A stretch of DNA of 64,000 nucleotides, taken from assembly GCF_046250185.1 (NCBI RefSeq), contig NZ_CP176469.1. One strand, given 5' to 3'. The notes beneath the pieces were generated by a model that saw only the letters and a program-made list of their open reading frames with translations, did no database searches and was not told where the DNA came from. Each line of letters starts with the position of its first letter. Within the stretch, counting starts at the first letter, position 1. Shown piece after piece: positions 54,170-63,437 of the stretch. This DNA is from Litorimonas sp046250185. Its GTDB lineage: Bacteria; Pseudomonadota; Alphaproteobacteria; Caulobacterales; Maricaulaceae. Both the position numbers and the translations under genes were made by a program.

Positions 54170-55399
54170 TTACTCTGCCGCTTGCAGACGGCCCATCATG
54201 CTTTGCAGGATCGCGCCTTGATTGTCTTTTAAATCACCGAAGGCTTTGAGAAGTTGCTTAATGTCGGCTTCCGTGTGCGCTGCAGACAAGCTGATCCGCA
54301 GAAGGCTGGAGCTTTGGGGCGTGCCAGGCGGCACAGCGAGGTTGACGTAAACGCCGTTTTCAATCAGCCAGTTCCATTCAGCCGCCGCTACACCCTCATT
54401 TGGGCGGCGGATCGCGATCACGGGGCTCGCTTCTGCACACAGGTCATATTGCATTTCTGATAGACCCTTATGCAGTTGGGCGGCGCGCGCTTTTAGATTG
54501 TCGCGAAGATGCTTCCCACTTTTAACTTTTTCAACTGCTGCAAGAGCGGCGCAAATGTTGGACGGGGTCGCTGATGCGGTAAACATATAAGGCCGCATGA
54601 CTTTACGCAGGACTTCAAATTCTGGGTGGCGTGACGCGCAAAACCCGCCGACAGATGCCAGCGACTTCGAGAACGTGCCACTAATGAAATCGACTTTGTC
54701 TAGAACGCCTTGCTCCTCTGCAATACCGCATCCTGTTGGGCCAAACACGCCGTAGCTGTGGGCTTCATCGATATACAAATAGCCACCATGGCGATGTGTG
54801 ACGTCCAAGAACTCATCAATGGGCGCAATGTCACCAAACATTGAATACATGCCTTCGATCACGACCAGCGCGTTTCCGCCTTCAATCTCGCCTTGTCGCT
54901 TGAGGCGCTTGTCCAGGTCCTCGGGGGAGTTATGGCGAAAGCGGATTGTCGACGCATTGGTCAGCCGCGTGCCATCAATGATGCAGGCATGCGCGTCCGC
55001 GTCCATGAAAATCACGTCTTTATCACCCGCAAGGCCCGAAATCGCCGCGAGGTTTGTTTGGTAGCCTGTAGTGAACACAACGCAACTCGGCATGCCTAGA
55101 TGATCAGCAAGTTCTCGCTCAAGGTCCGTGTGTTCGGAATAGGTGCCGTTCGCAACGCGGGAACCCGTTGTACCTGTGCCGTGATCGTCCACGGCTTTTT
55201 TTGCCGCCGTCATGCAATCTTCGTCAAATGTGAGGCCGAGATAATTATTCGTGCCCGCCAAAAGAATGTCACGATTGCCAATCCGTCCTCGCGTGGCGCT
55301 GAGAATATTGTCAAATTTTACACCGAGCGCATCCTGTCCAATCTTCATCATCATATCGAGGCGAGTTTGGAGCGGCGCATATTTATCGAACAAAGACAT
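54170..55399 (-). CDS. spt: Serine palmitoyltransferase-type alpha-oxoamine synthase
   Basis: 409 residues. PLP enzyme of the alpha-oxoamine synthase family: DEAHSYG (Asp211, His214) and PLP Lys245 in SGTFSKSLASVGG; N-terminal GTTGSRVANGTYSEHTDLERELADHLG. It condenses serine with an acyl thioester to 3-ketosphinganine. KBL and 5-ALA synthases share the fold, but the ACP and CerR neighbours make SPT the best reading. Its start abuts the ACP stop. Confidence 0.9.
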   Translation of the reverse strand: MSLFDKYAPLQTRLDMMMKIGQDALGVKFDNILSATRGRIGNRDILLAGTNNYLGLTFDEDCMTAAKKAVDDHGTGTTGSRVANGTYSEHTDLERELADHLGMPSCVVFTTGYQTNLAAISGLAGDKDVIFMDADAHACIIDGTRLTNASTIRFRHNSPEDLDKRLKRQGEIEGGNALVVIEGMYSMFGDIAPIDEFLDVTHRHGGYLYIDEAHSYGVFGPTGCGIAEEQGVLDKVDFISGTFSKSLASVGGFCASRHPEFEVLRKVMRPYMFTASATPSNICAALAAVEKVKSGKHLRDNLKARAAQLHKGLSEMQYDLCAEASPVIAIRRPNEGVAAAEWNWLIENGVYVNLAVPPGTPQSSSLLRISLSAAHTEADIKQLLKAFGDLKDNQGAILQSMMGRLQAAE

Positions 55400-55647
55400 T
55401 AGGATGTTAACTCCCGGATTGCGTTGACCAACTCACCCACGGTTTTGATGTCCGACACCATCTCCATTGGGATAGAAATGTCGTAGTGATCTTCCAGTCC
55501 CATCACGAGGTCGAACACTGCAACAGAATCGACTTCCAGATCAGACATGATCCCGCTTTCCATTTTAATCGGATGGTTTTTAGGATTGTAAGGCTTTAGT
55601 AGCTCACAGATCTTGTCGTAGATTTCCTCGCGGGTCGGCTGGGACAT
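55399..55647 (-). CDS. Acyl carrier protein dedicated to the sphingolipid locus
   Basis: 82 residues from ATG 55647 (GAGAG just before); an ATG at 55659 would overlap the CerR-like gene. The phosphopantetheine site is Ser41 in LEVDSVAVFDL, DSVA in place of the usual DSLD/DSLE. The small acidic four-helix protein holds the acyl chain for SPT. It touches both neighbours (spt and cerR-like), so it is tightly linked. Confidence 0.92.
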   Translation of the reverse strand: MSQPTREEIYDKICELLKPYNPKNHPIKMESGIMSDLEVDSVAVFDLVMGLEDHYDISIPMEMVSDIKTVGELVNAIRELTS

Positions 55648-55648
55648 A

Positions 55649-56578
55649 TTATCTCTCATAGGAGGCCGCGGTCTCTCGCAGCGCAGTTATCATGGGCGTG
55701 GGGTTATCAACTTCATCGGCACTCGTCCAGTCAGGATGACGGAACTCAGCCAGCTTTTGCAGCGTCAAATGGCCCGCCCCAAACCAACGCAATGTCAGCG
55801 AGGTGATCATCGCAAAGGGTGTTATCAAAAATGATGGGAGCTTTATGACCTTCACTGGACGGTTTAGAGCCTGACTACAAAGCTCTGCGAAATCATTCCA
55901 ACTCATCGCACCGATAGTTGCAGGCTCTAAGGGGCGCACGGCAGAATCTGTCTGAATATAGGCGATAATAAACCGCACTAAGTCTTCTACATAAATCATT
56001 GAAATTTTTGAATTGTCTTGCGTCCCGCATGCGACAGGCAAATAGCCTTTGGCGATTAAATCAAAGATTGGTTTGGTGGCTTCGTCACCTGGGCCAAAGA
56101 CGGCAGGGGCGCGAATAATTGTCAGCGGGCCCGTAAACGCCTCTCGTGTCGCCTCTTCACCCGCGGCCTTAGACGCGGCATAATCGCTAAGCTGCGGCTC
56201 TCTCGCGGCCATAGATGATAGAAGAATATATTTTGGAACACCCACTCGATGCGCAGCGATTGCAAGATTTTCTGCACCTACCGAATTTACAGCCATAAAG
56301 CTGTTGCGTGTTCGCGCCTTTATCAACCCTGCCATGTGAATCACGCAATCTGCGCCCTGCACAAAGTCCGATAAGTCAGATTGAAGGTCGCCCTGCACGA
56401 CCTCAAATGCGGAATGATCTCGCCAAATGGAGCTTAGCTTTTGCGGGCTTCGTACGAGTGCGCGGACGCAGTAGCCCTGCTCTAGTAATTTTGGGACAAT
56501 GTGCGAACCCACGAAACCCGTGACACCCGTCATTGCGATAGTCTTTGGCTCAGCCGTATTTGCAGGCGACGAAGTCAC
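55649..56578 (-). CDS. cerR: NAD(P)-dependent epimerase/reductase, CerR-like
   Basis: 309 residues, extended short-chain dehydrogenase. N-terminal dinucleotide motif AMTGVTGFVGSHIVPKLLEQG; catalytic Tyr-Lys as YAASK (SDYAASKAAGEEATREAF), with upstream SSMAARE. In Caulobacter CerR reduces a keto group of the (oxidised) ceramide; assignment is by family and gene neighbourhood. Twelve bases after the acyl ligase stop, and its stop overlaps the acp start region. Confidence 0.85.
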   Translation of the reverse strand: MTSSPANTAEPKTIAMTGVTGFVGSHIVPKLLEQGYCVRALVRSPQKLSSIWRDHSAFEVVQGDLQSDLSDFVQGADCVIHMAGLIKARTRNSFMAVNSVGAENLAIAAHRVGVPKYILLSSMAAREPQLSDYAASKAAGEEATREAFTGPLTIIRAPAVFGPGDEATKPIFDLIAKGYLPVACGTQDNSKISMIYVEDLVRFIIAYIQTDSAVRPLEPATIGAMSWNDFAELCSQALNRPVKVIKLPSFLITPFAMITSLTLRWFGAGHLTLQKLAEFRHPDWTSADEVDNPTPMITALRETAASYER

Positions 56579-56590
56579 ATCGCGCCTAAT

Positions 56591-58342
56591 TTATCCCGCA
56601 TCAGCGGCAACAACACTCAAATTGTCTTCAGCTTGTAAATCAAGGATAGCGCCTTTGAGGTATTTATCCTTCACACGCGCCCGAGATAACTTGCCAGAAG
56701 ACGTAATGATCATCGTGCCACGCGGCACGAGCTGTAGACGCACTGGCACACCGACTTCTAAGCGGATAGCCGCCATAACGGCTTTGTAAATCTCGTCCAA
56801 AAGCTGGGGGTCGCGCGTTCGACATTCCAACAGCAGCATGACTTCTTTCTCATCACCTGCTCCGCCGATCGCGAAAGCGCATGCGCGTCCGCAACGGTGC
56901 GGTGCCGCAGCCTGTGCCGCCCATTCAATATCTTGTGGCCAGATATTGCGACCATGCCAAAGGATCAAATCCTTAAAGCGACCTGTGACGACCAGTTGGT
57001 CATCCAGCCAATAACCGAGATCACCCGTATCGAGCCAACCATCTGCGCCAAATGCTGCTTCCGTCGCTTGCTTGTTTCGAAAATAGCCAGGCGACACACT
57101 TGGCCCCTTCAGGCAAATCCGGCCCACGCTGCGACCACTCAAAACTTTGTCGTCAAAGTCGCGAATTTCAATCTCGTGGTCTGGCAGAACCAAGCCACAC
57201 GCCACAAAAGTTCGCTGATGCTCTTTCGGTGTGATGTCCGTTGCGGGGATCGCCTCGGATGTGCGCTCATAGCGCTCCATATCAATCGTATCTTTGAGAA
57301 GCCCCTGCCCCATCGGCGCAAATGTGGCTGCCAATGTCGTCTCTGCGAGGCCATAACTTGGTTTGAAGGCGCCTTTTTCAAAGCCCATCTTGCCAAACAG
57401 TTCTTCAAACTCAGTCAAAGGTTCAGGACGAACCATATCGCCACCAATCCCCGCCGCGCGCCAGCTCGAAAGATCAAGCTCACGATCATCACGCCAACGA
57501 CGGACACATAGCTCATACCCAAAGGTTGGCGAGTAAGACATCGTTCCTTTGTGATCTGAAATAAGCTGCAGCCAAGTAATCGGGCGGCGTGTAAAATCTT
57601 GCGGGTCGATATAATCAACGCTCATCTGGCTGGCCATCGGAGCCAGTAAAAATCCAATCAGGCCCATATCATGATAAAGCGGTAGCCAGCTTGTGCCGCG
57701 ATCATTATCCGTCATTTCCATGCCAAAACTGGTGATGCCGTGGCAGTTTGCAGACACAGACTTCTGCGTCCCAAGAATACCTTTTGGAGAGCTAGAAGAA
57801 CCAGAGGAATACTGAATATAGCAAAGATCATCAGGACCGAAGGGCCGCAACGCATCGCCTTTAGGCAAATCATTTAATTCTTCAAAAGTCAAAACTGGAA
57901 TGGCCTGATCATTGAGTGCCGAACTCATGATCGGTTCCATAGACGCCGGACAGAATAACGCGTGGAAATCACCTGTATCCGCCATGCGCTCCAACTGACG
58001 CTCATAGGAGGATCGCCCCCCTAGCGTAACAGGTAGTGGTAATGGTGCAGGGACTAACCCCGCATACTGACACGCAAAAAACAAAATGGCGAATTCTGGC
58101 GTCGATACGGCCGCAATGCCGATTCGTGCATCTTTCTCTGCAAACAGCACAAGGCGTTTCGCCAAATCCATGGCCTTTTCGCGTATCTCGCGATAGGTCA
58201 AAGCCGTCTTTAAATTAGCTTTGCCGTCAAAGTAATTCAGCCCAGTATTCCCGCCAGCAGCGTAATCTAAGGCTTCACAGAGTGTATCAAAATCGCCATG
58301 GCGAAGTTTTTGTCCGCGAGCAGTGGGCGTTGGCTCGGTCAT
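56591..58342 (-). CDS. Fatty acyl-AMP ligase (acyl-ACP synthetase)
   Basis: 583 residues from ATG 58342; GAGA lies nearby and TTG 58360 is less likely. AMP-binding family: LCYIQYSSGSSSSPKGILGTQKSVSANCHGI (P-loop), WLPLYHDMGLIGFLLAPMA (A3-like), SYGLAETTLAATFAP, and TGDLGYWLDDQLVVTGRFKDLILWHGRNI with the C-terminal domain. The FAAL-type loading of an acyl chain onto the locus ACP is the best guess. First gene of a four-gene unit. Confidence 0.9.
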   Translation of the reverse strand: MTEPTPTARGQKLRHGDFDTLCEALDYAAGGNTGLNYFDGKANLKTALTYREIREKAMDLAKRLVLFAEKDARIGIAAVSTPEFAILFFACQYAGLVPAPLPLPVTLGGRSSYERQLERMADTGDFHALFCPASMEPIMSSALNDQAIPVLTFEELNDLPKGDALRPFGPDDLCYIQYSSGSSSSPKGILGTQKSVSANCHGITSFGMEMTDNDRGTSWLPLYHDMGLIGFLLAPMASQMSVDYIDPQDFTRRPITWLQLISDHKGTMSYSPTFGYELCVRRWRDDRELDLSSWRAAGIGGDMVRPEPLTEFEELFGKMGFEKGAFKPSYGLAETTLAATFAPMGQGLLKDTIDMERYERTSEAIPATDITPKEHQRTFVACGLVLPDHEIEIRDFDDKVLSGRSVGRICLKGPSVSPGYFRNKQATEAAFGADGWLDTGDLGYWLDDQLVVTGRFKDLILWHGRNIWPQDIEWAAQAAAPHRCGRACAFAIGGAGDEKEVMLLLECRTRDPQLLDEIYKAVMAAIRLEVGVPVRLQLVPRGTMIITSSGKLSRARVKDKYLKGAILDLQAEDNLSVVAADAG

Positions 58343-58387
58343 GTTATTATCTCGCTTCAACGAACATAAGGCTCAGTCAAAAAAACG

Positions 58388-58412
58388 TCTTATTAAGTAT
58401 TCCTCTTAATAA
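58388..58412. repeat. Inverted repeat upstream of the sphingolipid synthesis operon
   Basis: CTTATTAAG (58388-58396), seven-base spacer, CTTAATAAG (58404-58412). Perfect nine-base arms located 45 bases upstream of the acyl-AMP ligase start on the minus strand, a good position for an operator. Confidence 0.55.
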
Positions 58413-58550
58413 GTAAACATCACCCTAACACACGGGTCTCACAAGAGTTTTCACGGTGTGAAACAGTTTGTGACAGTTGTAAGACACACATAAACTCGCG
58501 TTTTAAGGGAAATATGATACGACTACAACGTCTACTAATTTGAACAAGGA

Positions 58551-58625
58551 TGGTGGGCGATACTGGGATTGAACCAGTGACCCCTGCCGTGTGAAGGCAG
58601 TGCTCTCCCGCTGAGCTAATCGCCC
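58551..58625 (-). tRNA. tRNA-Val, anticodon CAC
   Basis: 75 bases on the minus strand including an encoded CCA. Acceptor stem GGGCGAT/ATCGCCC, D arm with GCTCAGCGGGAGAGC, anticodon stem CTGCC/GGCAG with loop TTCACAC (anticodon CAC, reading GUG), T loop GGTTCAATCCC. It is isolated between the sphingolipid operon and the dehydrogenase gene. Confidence 0.97.
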
Positions 58626-58686
58626 ATCCTGACGCCCGTAAGAGCGACGCGTTACCTAGCCAATTTCAGCGTGAAGTCAAGCCAGA

Positions 58687-59724
58687 CTAACGCAGTTTCT
58701 CCGCTGCCATAGCGTCAGCCACATCGCTTGTGGCTTGCCCCGTTGCGGCGGCGCGATCAAATATCTCCGTTAGCGTATTTTTGATCGCTAGCACTTTGCT
58801 TTCGACCCAGTCAGGATCATACGTTCCGCTCACTTCCGACGCCACATTAATGATCCCGCCCGCATTAATGATGTAGTCGGGGCAATACAAAATACCTTTA
58901 GCCACTAAGCGTTCGCCCATATCTGGTGTCGCGAGTTGATTATTCGCCGCCCCGCCAATGACGGCGGCTTTAATTTCCTCGACAGTATCAGCACTGATCG
59001 CTCCGCCTAGGGCGCAGGGCGCAAAAACGTCAACGTCCTGTGCGTGAATGGTCTCGGGCGACACGACACTTGCGCCAAATTCCGCTCTGGCTTTCTCCAA
59101 CACAGATTGATTGATGTCAGCGACAACCAGCTCCGCACCCGCAGCATATAAATGCTCACACAGACCATATCCAACGTGGCCAAGCCCTTGAATAGCAACG
59201 CGCAAGCCACTGAAATCATTTTGTTTAAGCTGCCTCACCACAGCCGTCTGCAAGCCGTAAAAAATGCCTCTCGCAGTTACGGGTGACGGGTCACCCGATG
59301 CCGCTTCTCCGTCATCCAGTCCGGCTACGTAGTCCGTCTGCGTTTTGATAATACACATATCATCTGGGGAGACGCCGACGTCTTCTGCGGTGATGTATTG
59401 CCCCGCGACTTTCTCGATCGCACGTCCATAACTTGCGAATAAAGAAGCGCGGTCAAATTCGCCCTTAGGCCGAAGAATGACACCCTTCCCGCCGCCAAGG
59501 TCTAGCCCTGCCATAGCGTTCTTAAAACTCATCGCGCGAGACAGACGCAACGCGTCGGTCAAAGCAGATGCATCATCCGCATATGTCCAAAACCGTGTCC
59601 CGCCACAACCTGGACCAAATTTCGTATTATGCACAGCAATGATGGCGCGCAGACCGCTCTTGGGGTCTGAAAATATATAGACGCCTTCGTGATCGTCGAA
59701 ATCGGGATGGGAAAATAATGTCAT
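58687..59724 (-). CDS. Glu/Leu/Phe/Val dehydrogenase family, leucine dehydrogenase-like
   Basis: 345 residues from ATG 59724; ATG 59754 adds ten residues. Catalytic region GPGCGGTRFWTYAD and MSFKNAMAGLDLGGGKGVI (catalytic Lys), then VSPDDM and the Rossmann VAIQGLGHVGYGLCEHLYAAGAELVVAD. Size (~345-365) fits branched-chain amino acid dehydrogenases. It deaminates leucine/valine oxidatively with NAD+, or makes 2-keto acids for branched acyl precursors. Next to cobT. Confidence 0.93.
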   Translation of the reverse strand: MTLFSHPDFDDHEGVYIFSDPKSGLRAIIAVHNTKFGPGCGGTRFWTYADDASALTDALRLSRAMSFKNAMAGLDLGGGKGVILRPKGEFDRASLFASYGRAIEKVAGQYITAEDVGVSPDDMCIIKTQTDYVAGLDDGEAASGDPSPVTARGIFYGLQTAVVRQLKQNDFSGLRVAIQGLGHVGYGLCEHLYAAGAELVVADINQSVLEKARAEFGASVVSPETIHAQDVDVFAPCALGGAISADTVEEIKAAVIGGAANNQLATPDMGERLVAKGILYCPDYIINAGGIINVASEVSGTYDPDWVESKVLAIKNTLTEIFDRAAATGQATSDVADAMAAEKLR

Positions 59725-59761
59725 GTCGCGTCTTATGCCAATTTGTCTTTGCAAAAAGTTA

Positions 59762-60760
59762 TCAAATAACGCCGTCTTGAAGGGTCAATAAACCGGCAGC
59801 GGCTGCTTTCAGCATCGTCATTGCCATAGCCCCGCCTGTGCCGTCTCCAATGTTAAGTTCTAAGTCCAGCATGGGCTTCATCGTCATACGGTCAAGTAAG
59901 GCTTGATGAGCGGGCTCTTGGCTGACATGGGCCGCCATGCAGTGATCGATCGAGGCGGGGTTGATTTTGTGGAGAATTGCCGCTGCCGCGCAAACGACAT
60001 ATCCATCCAAGATCACGGGAATACGTTGGTGCCGCGCGGCCAAGATAGCTCCGACAATACCAGCAATATCTCTGCCGCCAAAAATGCGGAGGATTTCCAG
60101 CGGATCGCTCATATGGCCTTTGTGCTCTTGTGCGCCAGCTTCAACGGCATTGATACGACGCGTGGCGTCTTCGCCGTGGCCGCCCGCCCAATATTCCTCG
60201 CCGCCGCCGTAAAGACCTAGAGCAATCGCAGCTGCCGCAGTTGCTGCGCCGATCCCTGCATTGCCTAGCACGATTACATCTGCGCCCTCCGCCACAACTT
60301 CCATGCCAAACGCAATCGCCGCCGCGCAGTCGCGTTCCGACAGTGACGGGCCCTGGGTAAAGTTATTAGAGGGGTGCTCTATGCCAAACTCGTAGACCTT
60401 AAACGCCGCTCCAGAATTGGCCGCGATCCCGCGCACAGCCGAACGGCCCTCGGTCAAGCTAGCCACACGCGCCTTGGAGTACGCTATGACATCACCGTCA
60501 AAAACTTCGCTTGCAACGCCGTGCGTTCCCGCAAAGACAGAGATCAAAGGACGGGCGACGCTCGGCATTGCTGCTCCTTGCCAACTCGCCAGCCATGCCA
60601 AAGTCTCGTCCAATTTCCCGACAGGATGAAGCGAACGCCCCAATACCTGCGTCGCCGCCATGACTGAGTCGTGGATAGCTTCGTCAGCCTCAGGCATTTT
60701 CGCCATCAGTGCCCGAATATCGTCGAAGGGGTTAGCGGTAGCAGATGGGGACGTTGTCAC
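59762..60760 (-). CDS. cobT: Nicotinate-nucleotide-dimethylbenzimidazole phosphoribosyltransferase
   Basis: 332 residues from GTG 60760 (GAGAG lies 5-9 bases upstream). The CobT core is present: GTHGVASEVFDG, VLGNAGIGAATAAAAIALGLYGG, DGYVVCAAAAILHKINPASIDHCMAAHVSQEPAH and GDGTGGAMAM. It makes alpha-ribazole phosphate for the lower ligand of cobalamin. It is alone here, so most of the cobalamin pathway is encoded elsewhere or only late steps and salvage are present. Confidence 0.95.
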   Translation of the reverse strand: MTTSPSATANPFDDIRALMAKMPEADEAIHDSVMAATQVLGRSLHPVGKLDETLAWLASWQGAAMPSVARPLISVFAGTHGVASEVFDGDVIAYSKARVASLTEGRSAVRGIAANSGAAFKVYEFGIEHPSNNFTQGPSLSERDCAAAIAFGMEVVAEGADVIVLGNAGIGAATAAAAIALGLYGGGEEYWAGGHGEDATRRINAVEAGAQEHKGHMSDPLEILRIFGGRDIAGIVGAILAARHQRIPVILDGYVVCAAAAILHKINPASIDHCMAAHVSQEPAHQALLDRMTMKPMLDLELNIGDGTGGAMAMTMLKAAAAGLLTLQDGVI

Positions 60761-60941
60761 GTAATCTCTCTTTTTCTCGATCTTAAATATAGTCGTACAT
60801 AGCAATCTCGACACTTACGCCAAGCCGATCAGGCTGGCCGTGCCATAATTTGGTAACCCTGACAAAAGATTTCTTCCCGAAAAGCTAGCTTGACCGCTGA
60901 TCGTTTACGGGTTGCAAAACCTTCTGTGCTACATACGCTTT

Positions 60942-61484
60942 ATGTCACGAAAACTCTTGATCGAAGCTGCAGTTATTTTAGGCATCGCCCTCGTTGGCGT
61001 CAGCTATATTTCTGGCAAGGCAGATAAAGTTGATTCAGCGGCGGATAGCGCAGCGGCTGCAGATATTATGCCCACAAAAACAGAAGTCAAAACGGTCAAG
61101 AAACGTCGCTCTGGTTCTGTCTACTCAGTGCCTAAGAACCCACGTGACGGCCAATATTGGGCGACGGGCCGCGTGAACTCTGGCCACGTCAAGTTTTTAG
61201 TCGATACAGGCGCATCCTCCGTAGCGCTCACATATGAGGATGCGCGCAAAGCTGGCATAAAGGTCAGAGATTTGCGCTATAACGTACCAATTTCAACAGC
61301 AGGCGGCACAAATTACGCCGCTTACGTAAAACTCGATAGCGTCTCGTTAGGCGCCATTACAATCCGTGACGTAGATGCATTAGTGGTCAAGGATGGTCTT
61401 ACTGTCTCTTTACTGGGCATGACGTATTTGGGTCAGCTACAAAAGGTCGAAGCGACGCCGAACGCGCTGCTCTTGAGGCTCTAA
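60942..61484 (+). CDS. TIGR02281-family retropepsin-like aspartic protease
   Basis: 180 residues from ATG 60942, with an N-terminal membrane anchor (LLIEAAVILGIALVGVSYIS) and a pepsin-like half: FLVDTGASSVALTYEDARKAGI, where DTGAS carries the catalytic Asp, and LLGMTYLGQL. TIGR02281 proteins are inner-membrane, periplasmic homodimeric proteases with unknown substrates. Convergent with the TauE/SafE gene (4-base overlap of stops). Confidence 0.88.
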   Translation: MSRKLLIEAAVILGIALVGVSYISGKADKVDSAADSAAAADIMPTKTEVKTVKKRRSGSVYSVPKNPRDGQYWATGRVNSGHVKFLVDTGASSVALTYEDARKAGIKVRDLRYNVPISTAGGTNYAAYVKLDSVSLGAITIRDVDALVVKDGLTVSLLGMTYLGQLQKVEATPNALLLRL

Positions 61485-62326
61485 GTCAACGCCTTCCGCG
61501 CCATATTTAGCGCGACAAGTAGCAAACATATACCAAATACAAGTTTCAATTTCCGCTGGCTCATCGCATGCGCCAATTTCGCCCCCATCGGTATTGTTAG
61601 AAATGCGACACTGGCGACCAGGGCAAAGCCCAATCCGTTAACATAGCCCAGTGAAAATGGAGGCCGCCCTGCGACGCCCCATCCAGAAATTACAAAGCCT
61701 ATGGTAGCTGGCAAAGCGATAGCGAGGCCAAAGCCCGATGCAGTCCCGACTGCCTTATGGATTGGCACACCGCATATGCTCATCAACGGCACGGTTAAGG
61801 AACCTCCCCCAATCCCCATTAAGGATGACAGAGCGCCCACGCCGCCACCTATAACTGGACGTGCTAGCCCCCCTGGAACAGTGGGCCTTAGCTGCCAATC
61901 AGGGCGGCCAAAGATAAACTGCAAAGCAACCAAACTCGCCACGGCAGCAAACAAAATCGTCAGAACTTCCCCCGATAATCGCGGCGCAAGCCAGAGCGCC
62001 GCAATAAACGCGCCTAGACCTATCCAGAGCGCGTAACTGAGAAGCGGGTTTTTTGGCCAGAGCAGATCCCAATCTACCGCCCCATGCGATTGGTGACTTC
62101 TGACGGACCTGACCGCATTGACGATGATAATTGCGGATGATGTCGCAACGGCGCAGTGCATCGTGACAGCTTCGGGAATTCCAAGTGCCGTAAAAGCAAA
62201 GAATAGAGCTGGCACCATCACAGCGCCGCCGCCTATCCCAAACAATCCCGCGCTTAATCCAGCTACGGCGCCCACGGCCAGAAGCGTCAAAATAAGCGGT
62301 AAATATTGTAGTAGCGTTTCCAGCAA
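61481..62326 (-). CDS. TauE/SafE family membrane permease
   Basis: 281 residues, two repeats of ~130 residues giving about eight helices: TLLAVGAVAGLSAGLFGIGGGAVMVPALFFAF and GVGALSSLMGIGGGSLTVPLMSICGVPIHKAVGTASGFGLAIALPATIGFV show the repeated G-I-G-G-G motif. It may export sulfite or sulfonates, or act as a related permease. The gene starts two bases after the stop of dusA and is probably co-transcribed with it. Confidence 0.9.
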   Translation of the reverse strand: MLETLLQYLPLILTLLAVGAVAGLSAGLFGIGGGAVMVPALFFAFTALGIPEAVTMHCAVATSSAIIIVNAVRSVRSHQSHGAVDWDLLWPKNPLLSYALWIGLGAFIAALWLAPRLSGEVLTILFAAVASLVALQFIFGRPDWQLRPTVPGGLARPVIGGGVGALSSLMGIGGGSLTVPLMSICGVPIHKAVGTASGFGLAIALPATIGFVISGWGVAGRPPFSLGYVNGLGFALVASVAFLTIPMGAKLAHAMSQRKLKLVFGICLLLVALNMARKALT

Positions 62327-62328
62327 AG

Positions 62329-63324
62329 TTACGCCGCGTCCCGCATCGCGCTCATCGCGTCAAGCGCTTGCTGCAGCACATCTGACGGCAAAAGTTTTGC
62401 ACTAAGCCCTTCGCTAAGTTGCCTGCGCCAGAGACGCGCGCCGACCTCCCCTGAAAACAATCCCATAGCATGCCTAATTAGCGCTTTCGTCGTGCGATCC
62501 ACGTCCTGCGTGATTTTCGCGTAATCTATTAAGGCCAGCGCAATGTCTTCGCGGCTTTGGCCAAAGGCGTCCCTACCGTAAACTTGCGCATCTATGTCAG
62601 TTAAGATCCAGGGGGTATGATACGCGGCACGCCCTAGCATAAATCCGTCCAGGGCACCCTGCTCACACAAATCTAGGCCTTGTGAAATAGTTTCAATCTG
62701 TCCGTTGACGACGATTTGCAGCTTCGGAAAGCGCGCTTTCACCCCGTTCACACGGTCATAGTCAATCGGCGGCACAGTACGATTTTCTTTCGGCGATAGA
62801 CCCTTCAACCATGCTTTTCGAGCATGAATGATGAAATGCGTGCAGCCTGCCTCCGCAACGGTTTCGATAAACCGCGGCAAGGTCTCATCAAGGTCTTGAT
62901 CATCGACACCCAGCCGACATTTGACTGTAACGGGAATATCGACGGCCGCTTGCATCGCCGCAAAACACGTCGCCACAAGATCAGGCTCCTCCATCAAACA
63001 CGCGCCAAATCGTCCAGACTGCACACGGTCAGACGGACACCCAATATTGATATTGATTTCATCATAGCCGTATTGCTCGCCGGTCTTTGCGGCCACAGCT
63101 AGCTTGTCTGGATCGCTGCCCCCGACCTGCAATGCAACAGGATGCTCCGCTGGATCAAATCCCAATAGACGCTCTTTCGGGCCATGAATAATTGCGTCTG
63201 CGACCACCATTTCCGTATACAGTAAAACCTGCTGCGACAGCTGCCGATGAAACCACCGACAATGCCGATCCGTCCAATCCATCATGGGCGCAACGCTGGC
63301 TGTGAGGTTTTTATTTTCTGGCAT
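62329..63324 (-). CDS. dusA: tRNA-dihydrouridine synthase A
   Basis: 331 residues, FMN TIM barrel. APMMDWTDRHCRWFHRQL at the N-terminus, ININIGCPSDRVQSGRFGACLMEEP with the catalytic Cys, and RKAWLKGLSPKENRTVPPIDYDRV characteristic of DusA. It reduces U20/U20a in the D loop. The stop is two bases from the TauE/SafE start. Confidence 0.95.
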   Translation of the reverse strand: MPENKNLTASVAPMMDWTDRHCRWFHRQLSQQVLLYTEMVVADAIIHGPKERLLGFDPAEHPVALQVGGSDPDKLAVAAKTGEQYGYDEININIGCPSDRVQSGRFGACLMEEPDLVATCFAAMQAAVDIPVTVKCRLGVDDQDLDETLPRFIETVAEAGCTHFIIHARKAWLKGLSPKENRTVPPIDYDRVNGVKARFPKLQIVVNGQIETISQGLDLCEQGALDGFMLGRAAYHTPWILTDIDAQVYGRDAFGQSREDIALALIDYAKITQDVDRTTKALIRHAMGLFSGEVGARLWRRQLSEGLSAKLLPSDVLQQALDAMSAMRDAA

Positions 63325-63437
63325 AGAACGGGTGAAATATCATGATTTGGGAATAAACTCTATGCTTATATCACCACATCAAACAAGTCCGCTTCGAAGA
63401 GCGTAACGCACGGAATTGGGTAGTTTCAAAGTACAGC

